The notes beneath the pieces were generated by a model. That model was not told the origin of the DNA. It saw nothing but the letters and a program-made list of their open reading frames with translations, and made no database searches. A stretch of DNA of 64,000 nt, from assembly GCF_032118995.1 (NCBI RefSeq), contig NC_092650.1, positions 186,001-250,000 on the forward strand, written 5' to 3'. Position 1 is the first letter of the stretch, and each line of letters begins with the position of its first letter. This DNA comes from Asterias amurensis. Its lineage: Eukaryota > Echinodermata > Asteroidea > Forcipulatida > Asteriidae. Both the position numbers and the translations under genes were made by a program. Positions 25,801 through 35,621 of this stretch are shown here, piece after piece.

Positions 25801-27696
25801 ACAACAACCGTACCGTTTCCTCTTCTGTACGATCGTGAACTACTAGCAAACTGAAATCCCAGCATGTTACAAACTGCAGTGGCCTCCCCTATATAGAAGA
25901 GCATGGAACAAATTGTACCCCACTCCCCTTGGTACAGAATCTGCACACGACCATCTGTGAGGGTATTTCCATCCACCAAACGTAGGTCAAACTCTTGAGC
26001 TGCGAACAAGAAGAAGAAAAAAAGGTTTTATCTTTACAATAGAAAGGTATCATTATAGTGGGGTGGCCTGGCCGAACAGATAATAGCACCAGACTCCAAC
26101 TCTGGTGTCTCTGAATAGCAGAGTGTGGGTTCAAATCCTGGTTGTTGCACTTGCACGTATCGTTGAGCAAGATACTTTACCATTGCCACGTCCATCATAT
26201 GAAACGGTCACACAAAATTTTTTTTTTATAAAATCGCATAAGAAACTGCGTTTACTCTGTCCACATTTCTGTGGTCGTCCAGTCGTCTCAATAAAACAAA
26301 CACAAATTTCTCTGTACAGCAATTTGAAGGTATATTTTACCTGGCGGTCTGGTACCACATTGAACACTAGCATCACCCATAGTACAGACTGTAAGTCTTG
26401 AAGTCCAGGTACAATTCATGAGAGTTCGCTCTTGACCAGTGCATGTGTAACTATTCTGTAGGACCACTTCATTCCCACCGTACATTCCTCCTAGTGGTAC
26501 AGTATCTGACGAGGGTTCTGGCAGGCCTAGCTGTCGACAAGTTGCCTGGGCTTCTTCTATCCCCCAGTCGTCTGAGCACAACCCCTTCCAAGCATTTTGA
26601 TCATAATACTCCACACGTCCTTCAGTTTCCACTGACCCCATGACGAGACGAACGGCATTCTGCTCACCTTAAAATATCAACATAAGGAAAAAGAAGAAAA
26701 ATCAACCACAAAACAACAACAAACATCAAAACGGAAAAACTGTTAAATGATCAACTCTTTTAGTTTTTAAGCCAGGATAGCCGCCATGTGTGTTTACTTT
26801 CCATGAATCAAGATAAAGTACATCAGTCATTTTGGTGAGTATGCAGCCAAAGTCATATGGGTAAATATTTTGTTACAAAAACACAAAATGAACAACAGAA
26901 AAGTATAGAGTAACTCTGCAGATCTTGTATTTTGTTAAACTCAGGCACTTTTAATTCAAGGACCTAGTTAGATTTAAGATAACTGGTTACCTTCTTCAGT
27001 TCCGCTGCAGACTATGTCTACATCTGTATTATGAGTGCAGGTACTAGACGGATCTGTTGCATTGATGATCTCACAACTGTATGTTTGCAGCTTAGAGCGT
27101 GACACCGGGCATTTAGCCATTGGACCCGTTCCTGCTCCATAGCGTGATATCCCGGTTGATGTAGCGGGGCGATAACCAAGATGCTTACAAGCTAGCTCAG
27201 CCTTATTGAAGTCCCAAAACTCACTGCATATTGTTGCCCAACCTTTGATATCTAATAGGTTAACCTCTACTCGACCCTCGTAGGGATTGGGACCGCCAAC
27301 TAGTCGCAGCTTTCCAACATCCAGGAGATACAAGAAATCTGGAGGAATAAAAATAATAATAATAACAATAACAATAACAATAGCAATAGCAATAGCAATA
27401 GCAATAGCAATAGCAATAGCAATAGCAATAGCAATAGCAATAGCAATAGCAATAGCAATAGCAATAGCAATAGCAATAGCAATAGCAATAGCAATAGCAA
27501 TAGCAATACGATAGCAATAGCAATAGCAATAGCAATAGCAATAGCAATAGCAATAGCAATAGCAATAGCAATAGCAATAGCAATAGCAATAGCAATAGCA
27601 ATAGCAATAGCAATAGCAATAGCAATAGCAATAGCAATAGCAATAGCAATAGCAATAGCAATAGCAATAGCAATAGCAATAGCAATAGCAATAGCA

Positions 27697-27782
<86 letters not shown>

Positions 27783-30099
27783 CGGTTTTATAAAAGTGCT
27801 TTTCACACCCGAATAACCCAAATGGCTTCTCAAAGCGCTTATTACCCCTGGTCACTGCCAATTAACTTTACTCCTTAAACCATCTCAGCTCCTTAAGGAT
27901 TAAACAGAGAACAACTTGGGAACAATTTGCCAGCTTTAAATTGGTTAATGACATTATCAGCAATCCTACTATCCAAACTTCACTTATATTCCATGCACCT
28001 ACACACAGTACAAGCAGTCAGCAATCCTACTATCCAAACTTCACTTATATTCCATGCACCTACACAGTACAAGCAGTCAGCAATCCTACTATCCAAACTT
28101 CACTTATATTCCATGCACCTACACACAGTACAAGCAGTCAGCAGTCCTACTATCCAAACTTCACTTATATTCCATGCACCTACACAGTACAAGCAGTCAG
28201 CAATCCTACTATCCAAACTTCACTTATATTCCATGCACCTACACACAGTACAAGCAGTCAGCAATCCTACTATTCAAACTTCACTTATATTCCATGCACC
28301 TACACACAGTACAAGCAGTCAGCAATCCTACTATCCAAACTTCACTATATTCCATTATATACCTAGCAACAAATTTGCCACTTGTACAGTAAGTGGAGAA
28401 TGGTGATTGTAAGCGCATAATTTGGCAATAAAAGAGCCATGAAATTGGGCCCAGTGTTACGTGACTGATCGGCTTGACCAGACACAGGAAAAATTGGCAC
28501 GCCAATGGAAGACTTCTGTGACTCTAGCAGCATACTTACAAGGGAAATCCATTGTTCAACGAAATGTGAACATGAGTCTGCTGAAATCTAGCTTTCAAAA
28601 CTCTCCCATTATTATATATTTGGTTTGCGGTAACACCATGTGTGTATCTACTTGTCAGGTAGAGTTTGCTTATAAAGAACTGTCTTTATTATGATGCTCA
28701 AACAATATTTAAAAGATAAATAAAAACTTGTCCCTCAAATGTCCCCTAAAACTCACCAGGGTCGATACTAATCGGGGCTTCGGTAGCTTGCACATTTGAG
28801 CAGACAACTCCTACATCGTCGTCATGGTCACAGTATCTTCCAGTGAGTTCTCGGTAACAATCAAAGAGTTTGTTCTCGTTCCCGTTGCAGTTGACATTCT
28901 TCATTACAATCTGTCCTGATCCACCTCTGAAGTTTTCAAGCTTCTCTGCATACAGGTACCCCAACTGGCGACAGGCTACTTGGCCTTCTTCAATTTTAAA
29001 TTGGGTTTTGCAAATGGTCCCCCAACTCCCCTGGTAGAATATTTCAATGCGTCCTTCATCATTTGTTGATCCATCAACTAGACGGAGGTCATACTCTGAT
29101 GGATTAAACAAATCAAATTATAGGCTAACAAATAATCGGGACTTGGTAAAATTATCTTTAATTTATCAGTTCTAACATGAAAGTTACATAAATTGATAAC
29201 TCAAATTATTTGATAATTAATATTATCCACCATTGTTTTGAATGATCTTAACCTAAAATATTTTGAAATGTGGTGGATGCCTAAATGTATACCACAGTCA
29301 ACCCCTACTGCCGGATTTAGGACTGCATAAACTGTCTACGTTGCCTATGTGAAGTATCAGGCCTGAAAGCTTCAATATAAAATTGTTTAAAAGTTAATTC
29401 TATAGATCTTTTGAAGTTAAGAGTTTGATATCACGATCAGCTCATTGTTTTAAATAATGACACCCTGAAAGAGGGAGAATTTTACTTGATGCATTGAAAC
29501 TTTAAAGGAACCCGTTGCCTTGGATCGGTCAAGTTGGTTTTCGAAAAAGCGTTTGTAACCGTTTGTTATGGTTAGAAAGATGTTGTAAAAGTAGAATACA
29601 ATGATCCACACATAAACATGCCTCAAAATTGCACAGTTTTCCTTTTACATCATCGGATAACACGGTCCGCCATTTATGGAAGTCAAATCATTGGCTCTCA
29701 TAAATGGCCGACCGTGTTAGTTCTCAAAGTAAAAGGAAAACCACGCAATTTCGAGGCAAATTTGTGTGGATCATTGTGTTCTACTTTTAAAACATCTTTC
29801 TAGAACCATATGCATTTTATAACAAACGGCAACAAATTTGTCTGATCCAAGGCAACGTGTTCCTTTAAAGTATATTAATTTTTGTTTTTACCCGTAATGT
29901 TTTTACCCATACACATCAGTGCATGGGTAAAAACCAAAATTAATATTCTTTAATACCTAATATAGTAATATAATAAACATTACTTTCAAATCGCATCGCT
30001 CTTAGGCCTACTAGTCTTACCTGACTGAGCAGAAACAACGGACAGAAGGATGAACTGCAACACCAACAATAGGGGTCCAATTGACATGCCCATCCTCAT
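19898..30099 (-). CDS. Large type I membrane receptor with eight SRCR domains (paralogue 1)
   Basis: Coding exons in order: 30099-30021, 29095-28757, 27338-26991, 26667-26341, 25999-25649, 25277-24954, 24328-23999, 22997-22659, 21844-21470, 21149-20971, 19960-19898 (3054 nt, 1017 residues). Introns 1-9 are phase 1 and intron 10 is phase 0. Residues 1-25 are a signal peptide ending VVSA. SRCR 1-8 fill exons 2-9 (27-139, 140-255, 256-364, 365-481, 482-589, 590-699, 700-812, 813-937), each with six cysteines. SRCR 1-3 and 4-6 form two copies of one A-B-C triad: A holds NCNGNE, B holds VGGPNPYEGRVE and YRPAT. A membrane helix spans 949-968. A short tail contains YQSV, a possible endocytic signal, and ends SSQTAV, a class I PDZ ligand. 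The last exon is inferred from a good acceptor and matching phase. The ligand is unknown. Exons 7 and 9 have tandemly copied edges. Confidence 0.92.
20972..21148 (-). other. Membrane-anchor exon of SRCR paralogue 1
   Basis: This exon carries the helix IITGVLLGISVICSLCWLCL and a short basic stop-transfer stretch (KWLAKCK). The donor AAAG|GTGAGT is in phase 0 and joins the 20-codon last exon at 19960-19898. Reading through the donor would instead give an open tail running to about 20755. That could be an intron-retained isoform, but its composition is not convincing. Confidence 0.7.
21845..22440 (-). repeat. Tandem array of the exon 9 acceptor and SRCR 8 start (131-132 bp units)
   Basis: Upstream of the intact exon 9 of paralogue 1 lie four further copies of its first part plus the acceptor, and a degenerate fifth. 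The acceptor-adjacent motif recurs at 21841, 21972, 22103, 22234 and 22366. Three units are 131 bp and one is 132 bp. The one-base deletion (CCGG for CCCAG on the plus strand) breaks the frame, and the 132-bp unit keeps it. All copies retain a TTTCAG acceptor. Confidence 0.93.
22541..22645 (-). repeat. SINE fragment, tRNA-Leu-like
   Basis: Read on the minus strand, a head with TGGCCCAGTGGTTTAGAGC and the body complement of CACTTCGTGTCCTTGAGCAA match the SINE at 45966. It lies in the intron between exons 8 and 9. Confidence 0.6.
23180..23395. repeat. Interspersed repeat family, copy 1
   Basis: It carries the family marks GATACACCAAGTAAGAA and GATAATTACCAAATGTGTCC. Other copies are at 25375-25622 and 40935-41290, with a partial copy at 63915-64000. 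It is probably a MITE or its remains, and lies in an intron of paralogue 1. Confidence 0.75.
23407..23996 (-). repeat. Tandem array of the exon 7 3' end and its splice donor (146-148 bp units)
   Basis: Four copies (donors near 23407, 23555, 23701 and 23849) follow the true exon 7 end at 23999. Each carries the last part of SRCR 6, the GATG|GTAAAT donor and about 70 bp of intron. Each also contains a possible acceptor, CTGTCTGTCAACAG. Acceptor to donor is 63 nt, starting and ending in phase 1. Confidence 0.93.
24591..24833. repeat. 81-bp minisatellite, three units
   Basis: Units start at about 24591, 24672 and 24753 and contain GGGGCATGAACCAGGGTTAT. They are intronic in paralogue 1, between exons 6 and 7. 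The open frame through them is a result of the 81-bp period. Confidence 0.88.
25375..25622. repeat. Interspersed repeat family, copy 2
   Basis: It carries GAGATACACCAAGTGAGAAG and GACAATTACCAAAAGTGTCC, in the same orientation as copy 1. It lies in the intron between exons 5 and 6 of paralogue 1. Confidence 0.78.
26056..26215 (+). repeat. SINE, tRNA-derived head with long variable arm
   Basis: The head shows the anticodon stem CCAGA/TCTGG and the B box GTGGGTTCAAATCC, followed by the family body GAGCAAGATACTTTACC. It is antisense to the host gene, in the intron between exons 4 and 5. Confidence 0.7.
27348..27782. repeat. Hexanucleotide (AATAGC)n microsatellite grading into (TAA)n
   Basis: About 330 bp of near-perfect AATAGC repeat is interrupted once, at about 27507-27512 (CAATACGATAGC). 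It is followed by roughly 80 bp of TAA repeat. It lies 10-20 bp upstream of the exon 3 acceptor region (exon starts at 27338). Poly-Tyr/Cys, poly-Leu and poly-Ile/Ala frames through it are meaningless. Confidence 0.97.
27783..27905 (-). repeat. SINE 3' part feeding into the microsatellite
   Basis: The reverse complement reads GGAGCTGAGATGG, then CCAGGGGTAATAAGCGCTT, and ends in the TTA-type tail. This is the same body end as the SINEs at 45966 and 51387. The tail is continuous with the TAA and AATAGC repeats. Confidence 0.72.
27958..28350. repeat. 59/61-bp minisatellite, seven units
   Basis: Units start at 27958, 28019, 28078, 28139, 28198, 28259 and 28320. The 59/61 difference is one CA in CACACAGTAC versus CACAGTAC, and mostly alternates. 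It is intronic, between exons 2 and 3 of paralogue 1. Confidence 0.93.
29500..29880. mobile_element. MITE with long terminal inverted repeats, in intron 1 of paralogue 1
   Basis: The left end is TTTAAAGGAACCCGTTGCCT and the right end is its inverted counterpart, GGCAACGTGTTCCTTTAAA. Pairing continues inward through ATGATCCACAC and CCTTTTACATC. It is about 370 bp with no coding capacity. A fragment of the same family lies near 50930-51010. Confidence 0.85.
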
Positions 30100-30158
30100 C
30101 AGCAATTTGCAAAATAATCAGATTGAGATTAAATCAGGATGCACGTCTTAGAATCTGC
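30100..30158 (-). other. Probable 5' UTR part of exon 1, paralogue 1
   Basis: A good acceptor (TATTGTTTTCTCAG) ends just above 30158 on the minus strand, 59 bp before the ATG at 30099. This suggests that a non-coding first exon lies further upstream, toward 30.2-31.4 kb. In-frame ATGs also occur at codons 3 and 5 of the signal peptide. Confidence 0.5.
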
Positions 30159-30987
30159 CTGAGAAAACAATAATGACAGGTTATTAGGTGGTGTGGTATT
30201 ACTATTAGTTTTAACAGTCGTAGGATAACCCTTTCAATTCTGATTCTAGACTGTCCTGATGATGGAGGGTTACCATTGTCACAACTTGTATTGTAGTGTG
30301 GTATAGACCTAAATGCATTGACGTCATCCAGCCGCCATCTTTAAGGTACAAACGGTGACGAAACAATCAAAACGCACATAGATTGGCCAATGAACAACCT
30401 CCTTTTGACCTCAAAGAGGAGGCGCCGTACTGAAAAAACGTCATGTGCATAAGGTCTATTGTGTTAACATGAGGCGTTGTATTTGCATGTACATGTAGCT
30501 ATAGATCTAGGGCTTTAATGTGGGCCGCTGGAATGTGGGCTGTTATTTTTGCAATTGATCCAAAAGTTGCAACATTCAACATTCAATTCAATTCAATTCA
30601 ATACGCGTTGAAATACATTCATTGCATTTTAATAGCTGCTTGCAAACAGTTTCAATAAACCATGGGGAAGCTTGGTATGGTAGGCTATCATAAATGCAAA
30701 TTGCAATGAAGATATAATAAGTTGAGACATTTGACATTTTATTAATTTATCAAAGAAACGCCATGATCACCAGCGAAAAACTGGTCACATGAGCATTCCA
30801 TTACTTTAGTGACCATGCTAAAAACCATGGAGGTAGATGCTAAACACAATCCCCCAAAAGACACGTAGGAAGGATGAAGGGATGAAGAGGTTACAGACAG
30901 AATTAATTCCTCCGTGTGCACAATGAATGAATGTTCACGTAGAAACAAAGGACAGCACAAACACACCACAGTCCACAGTGGTGTGAA

Positions 30988-31021
30988 TCATGGAGGTAGA
31001 ATTCTAATTCTACCTCCATGA
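30988..31021. repeat. 34-bp palindrome upstream of paralogue 1
   Basis: Perfect 16-bp arms (TCATGGAGGTAGAATT and its complement) are separated by CT. It lies about 0.9 kb upstream of the start codon. Confidence 0.9.
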
Positions 31022-32699
31022 TGTGTGAATGCACCAAAAAAGAAAACAAAAATGAAAACAAAAACACACTTCTCGCTTCAATTCAAAACGACTCTTGAAG
31101 ATCGTTCGCATCCTCTGTAACTCTATTTATTATAATTATTATTGAACAGTTTCCTCGAAAATTTCAGAAGCCTCCCCTCCCCCGAAAAAAAAAACAATAC
31201 GTTTCTCACTTACCACCTAACCTTCCCATCCACACCCAGCTTGTTCTCGCCCCGCCCGCCGCCGGGGGCGCCAGTCAACGGAACTGAACGAACCGACGAC
31301 GCGTTCGTTGGTTCAGTTTTCATTTGAAGGTCAAGGTCGTTTACTAGTCAGTTGCAACATCACATGATCACGATGTCGCCGTGCGCAGGGTTGTCTGGTG
31401 CACGGCTTGTTGACGTTAGTGTTTTCACTTAATTATTGTACAAAGATATTATTGAACAAAGATATTGACACAATGATAACAGATTAAGATAGCTTTATAG
31501 TTGGTAGAGTGCTGGAACCTTCATCGTTGGTTCAATTCAAGTTCCCCAGTCAATTATTCTTAGATCTAAAATAATTACTATCATTGATAAACATCACATC
31601 ACCAATTAGACCCAGGAAATCTAGGGCGCTGTACATACTCCTTTAAAGATAATTTTACAGCAATCTGCAGATTTTGTTCTTTGCTTTGATGACAAGAGCA
31701 TAATTGTTGAAACCAACAGTTTAACATTCTTCCTGGCGACGTACCTGTACTCCTTGTCACCACTTAAAAAATATTCCAACTTTATTGAAACTTTCACATT
31801 GAAGGAATCTCGATCACTGTGTCTCCCTTCTCCCATCCCTACTTCTAGAAACCCCATCCCCCGTCCTATATATCACTCTTAATATTCGCCTGCGAGTTGT
31901 AAATGTTTCCTTTATTTTAATTCAGGAGTTCCACAAAAAACAAACTAAATTAATTATATACTAAATGATAGCATAAACTAATCTCCTTTTAACAACGTAA
32001 ATTTAGTGTAATAAAATAATGACAAGTTTTATTAACTTTTCCCATACATATACAGCTAATTATATTTTCTCAAAACAACTAAATACAAGTTTTGACCTAT
32101 AGATGGCGGCCAATATCTACTAATACAAACTACTATTACCAGTTAGACATGGGATACAGTCGCGCCCTATTTCAGTATTTTTAACAATGTCACTTTTTTT
32201 AGGAATAACCTTTTGATACCTTTTTAAGTATATCCTCCAGCAGTATTGGCAATATTTTAAAACAGCTAAAATCAACAAAAATGTTCTTTAAAAGGTTGGT
32301 CTTCAAATAAGTTACGCTTTGGGTTTTAAAACAAAAGAAAGTGATGCACTTTAAGACTAATTTGGTAGAGACTTTAGTAGCAACCTTTTCATTGAATAAC
32401 TTCTTCATAAGATTGTTCTTTTTCACATAGCGTTGAGGTAAGTTCCTTAGTATGCATGTTGCGTTCTATATGCAGGATGAATTATTTATATCTTAAAGCT
32501 TTTGACAAGTCAGGAGCAAGAATTCAAGTTGGCTGAAATATACCCAGCAAGATGTGTGCAAACTTTGGCCCAATTTCATGGCCCGGCTTACCATGGCATT
32601 CTGCTCCGACAGAACCAGGCATGATATTGGACCTACTTTAGTATGAGTTCCGATTTGTTTGCCCTTGGAAAAATTAGAAAAAACTCTGATTAAGTAGCC

Positions 32700-33022
32700 T
32701 GAAATGTCTATTCATGAATACCTCAGACAGTGTCGCTATTCCTATTGGTGGAGAGCACGTCACGTGGGTGTGTATAAACCTTTCTTTATGACCAGTAAAA
32801 AGTGTTGAAACATGGGCGTGACACGCGAGCTTGCACCTGTTCTTATAAGACAGTTTCTTCATTCCTATTGGTCGAGAGCAACGGCTGAAACAGTTGTGCC
32901 ACATCACGGAGGGGTGTTGTGTTGAAACAAATCATTGAACAATTATAATTTTTGCATTTATTTTACTTTTTGACCAAAAAGTGTTGATGTTTTTGACCGA
33001 AAAGGTATTCATGAATAGGAAT
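32700..33022. mobile_element. MITE-like element
   Basis: The inverted ends CTATTCATGAATACCT and AGGTATTCATGAATAG lie about 300 bp apart. Inside, the block TTCCTATTGGTSGAGAGCA occurs twice. No coding capacity. Confidence 0.65.
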
Positions 33023-33182
33023 CAAAGTGTGTTGAATCGGTTTTCAACTAGTGGTTTAAAACCGCCGAGGCCTGGTTCTTGATAATTTACCTTGACTTCG
33101 TCTCGGTAAAATTATACAGAACCATACCTCATTGGGATTAAACCACTAGTTGAAAACCTCTTCACCACACATTGATTCCCTT
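33018..33182. mobile_element. MITE-like hairpin element adjoining the previous one
   Basis: Arms with TTTTCAACTAGTGGTTTAA and TTAAACCACTAGTTGAAAA are flanked by the outer pair GGAATCAA / TTGATTCC. About 165 bp, almost wholly self-complementary. Confidence 0.75.
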
Positions 33183-33624
33183 ATTAAAGCCTACACCATG
33201 TGTACCTTATTCCAAGGACCAATAGTCTGTAGAGCCCAGTGAGCACAGTATGGTATGGTGATATGAGACCTTCCAGACTTATTTTGTCAAGTTGAATCTT
33301 TTACATTTCCAATTAAGACCATTCAAGTCATTGTGCTATACTTCTAAGGCACTCTCAACTGATACACTTTACACAAAACCTTTAACATACATTTTAAAAC
33401 ATTTCCTAATAAAGCAGCTCTCTATGAAATTTAGCTCTGAAAAATAATCACTATTTAATACTCATATACACATTAGATGAACTTATTTAAGAAACTTCAT
33501 AGTATGTTATTTCAAATTACAATTTCTAAAACTATTTTAAAACCAAAACAATACCTTTAATCCTATTGTCTCTAACATAAACTCCTGACATTAACTGAAT
33601 AAAACAATATTATTTTACATAATA

Positions 33625-33755
33625 CCATATATATATATAAAATGAATAGGGTAATGAATGAATATACCATATATATATATTACCATGTCTAATGAGTAGG
33701 GGAGATGGCCTGAGATTTTGATCTAAATCAGCCTCCGTCAGAGGCAAGAAACATC
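33625..33755 (-). repeat. Dispersed repeat next to AT microsatellite (copy 3 of 3)
   Basis: A diverged copy of the motif at 1818 and 14690 (GGGGAGATGGCCTGAG and CCTCCGTCAGAGGCAAG), again beside ATATATAT runs. Confidence 0.5.
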
Positions 33756-34650
33756 ATACAAGTATTTCAGAATTCAAGTAACAGCCATGACATAGCAATA
33801 CAAGCCTTATAGAAAGACTCTGTCGAGGTTGAATGACAGGCATTACCATTTTGTGCATTAATACAACTTTTAAAGTTTTCTTTAAAATGGATGCTGGCAA
33901 CAATAAAAGAAAAGGAGATTAATAGACATTAAACCAAACCAACTATTCAATGTGATGAACTAAAACAATGAAATGTTGTGTACACCTTGTAATCTATAAT
34001 TTTCAATTGTAACGCTACATTAATTACTATTTCAATGATTTTGTTCAAAATATAGACTGTACAAAGAATGGTGTAAAATATGTTTATCTAGAATGGTAAA
34101 AATTCCACAATCACAATTATATTCAAATACAAACAAATCCAAATTGGACAATTCCAGTTACACACTTTTCTCATTTCAGGAAAATTTGAAAGACTTTAGA
34201 ATAGGTTATTATAATTAATACTAATGACTAATGTCAATAGTGATTCACATGAAGAGATCAGACTGATTTGAACCTTTTAGCTCTGGAACTCAGAATAACT
34301 AAACTGACAACACTGGTTCCCGTCGCATGTTAAATTCACCTAATGGTAGGGTCATAATTTGTATTTGTTTATTTTGTTCATTTTTTAAGGTAATGGCGAT
34401 TTACAGAAATGCCACTTGTAAAAGTTGCAGCTGGTATTGGGAAAAAGGGGAGATTTTGAGCTTGAATCCCAGTCCCTTTTTGTCCCTCTTGCAATGGGGG
34501 AAATGAAGCATGGCACGATAAATGCATTGGGGTGCACTCTTCTCATTGGATTAAACAAGTGCATATAAACATCAGCCGGTCAAATAACTGAAATCAAATT
34601 ACAAAAATAGGCTTCAGAGTTATATTCCTGGCATTTATAAACGTCCACTA

Positions 34651-34722
34651 CTGTAAGATAGACTACACAAGTTTGGTGTGTACACATGTGTACACACCAA
34701 ACTTGTGTAGTTTATCTTACAG
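34651..34722. repeat. 72-bp near-perfect palindrome
   Basis: Arms of 35 bp (34651-34685 and 34688-34722) meet at AT with a single mismatch. The centre reads GTGTACACATGTGTACAC. There is essentially no loop. Confidence 0.93.
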
Positions 34723-35421
34723 CCATCCAATATTAAATGGTTTAATAGAAAATCTCACCAAAATATATATGATACCAGAGCTTGAACTGAGAATAAAGTT
34801 ACCCAAGAAAATACATGCTAAAAAATGGCAGCTAAAACACAACATTAATGGTATAGACTACGTGCTTAAAATAGCCACTGGACCACCACTGGCCAGAGTA
34901 GAGCATTATAAGTACTGGGCCAGTAACCTCACAACAGAACAAGTCCTGCAGCCCTGTGTTTCCCCCTGAAAACATACTGTGAAGACTTAATCAAACATTC
35001 GCTTCAACTTTTCAATTCAAAACTGTCTCCTAAAAAATGAGCAAATAGTACCAAATGCTTAATATTTACTTAAGTCTATTTTTGTTTGTTTAAGGCATTC
35101 CGTTTATAAGCTTCGGCTTCCTGGGTCATGCCTCCACGTATTAGTTTTCTTGTATCTATTGTTTTGTTTTCTTATTAAGTGATTACCCTTTGTGGAAATA
35201 AATGTTCGTTGAATTGAATTGTTCGTTGAATTGAATTGAATATACCCCACACAACAATCCTCGTTATTTGATTGGTGGAACGCGTGTCACATGTCATTAA
35301 TTTTGTTGCCAAGTACTTACTGACGCTTCGCAGTAATCCCATTTGTTCAATAACATTGAGTAGTCCATGTTGCTTAAAAGAGGTTTGTAGCATTTTAATA
35401 GTGCAGGATATCAATTAGTTG

Positions 35422-35427
35422 TTTATT
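35422..35427 (-). terminator. Candidate poly(A) signal of SRCR paralogue 2
   Basis: TTTATT on the plus strand gives AATAAA on the minus strand, about 195 bp past the stop codon at 35622-35624. Confidence 0.5.
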
Positions 35428-35621
35428 GTCAGAAAATGACAAGGATCATTTGTTCACAGAATATAAATACTTGGTAAAATCTGGCTTTTCCATGGCTATA
35501 GGAATAATCTATGGATAGATGGAAACCTGCTTTATGGCAGGAGGGATCCAATGTTGAGTTGTACATAGTTTTGCATGTGTGAAGCGTTCCCATTCTGCTC
35601 CCCTGCCCCAACACCTGGCGT

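Larger units (their letters stand above)
30159..35421. other. Intergenic region between the two large SRCR genes
   Basis: No coding exon is supported. A GC-rich patch near 31230-31320 with an inverted repeat (AACTGAACGAAC / GTTCGTTGGTTCAGTT) may mark a promoter. The rest holds palindromes, MITE-like elements, AT-rich sequence and the dispersed repeat listed separately. Confidence 0.45.

Noticed and set aside
27260..27861. Long open frames encoding poly-Leu, poly-Tyr/Cys and poly-Ile/Ala
   Set aside because: They are translations of the AATAGC and TAA microsatellites in all frames. Only the last part, from 27338 down, is a real exon (SRCR 2).
34673..34969. 98-codon open frame beginning inside the 72-bp palindrome
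   Set aside because: The start codon lies in the palindrome, no domain is recognisable, and there is no supported splice context.
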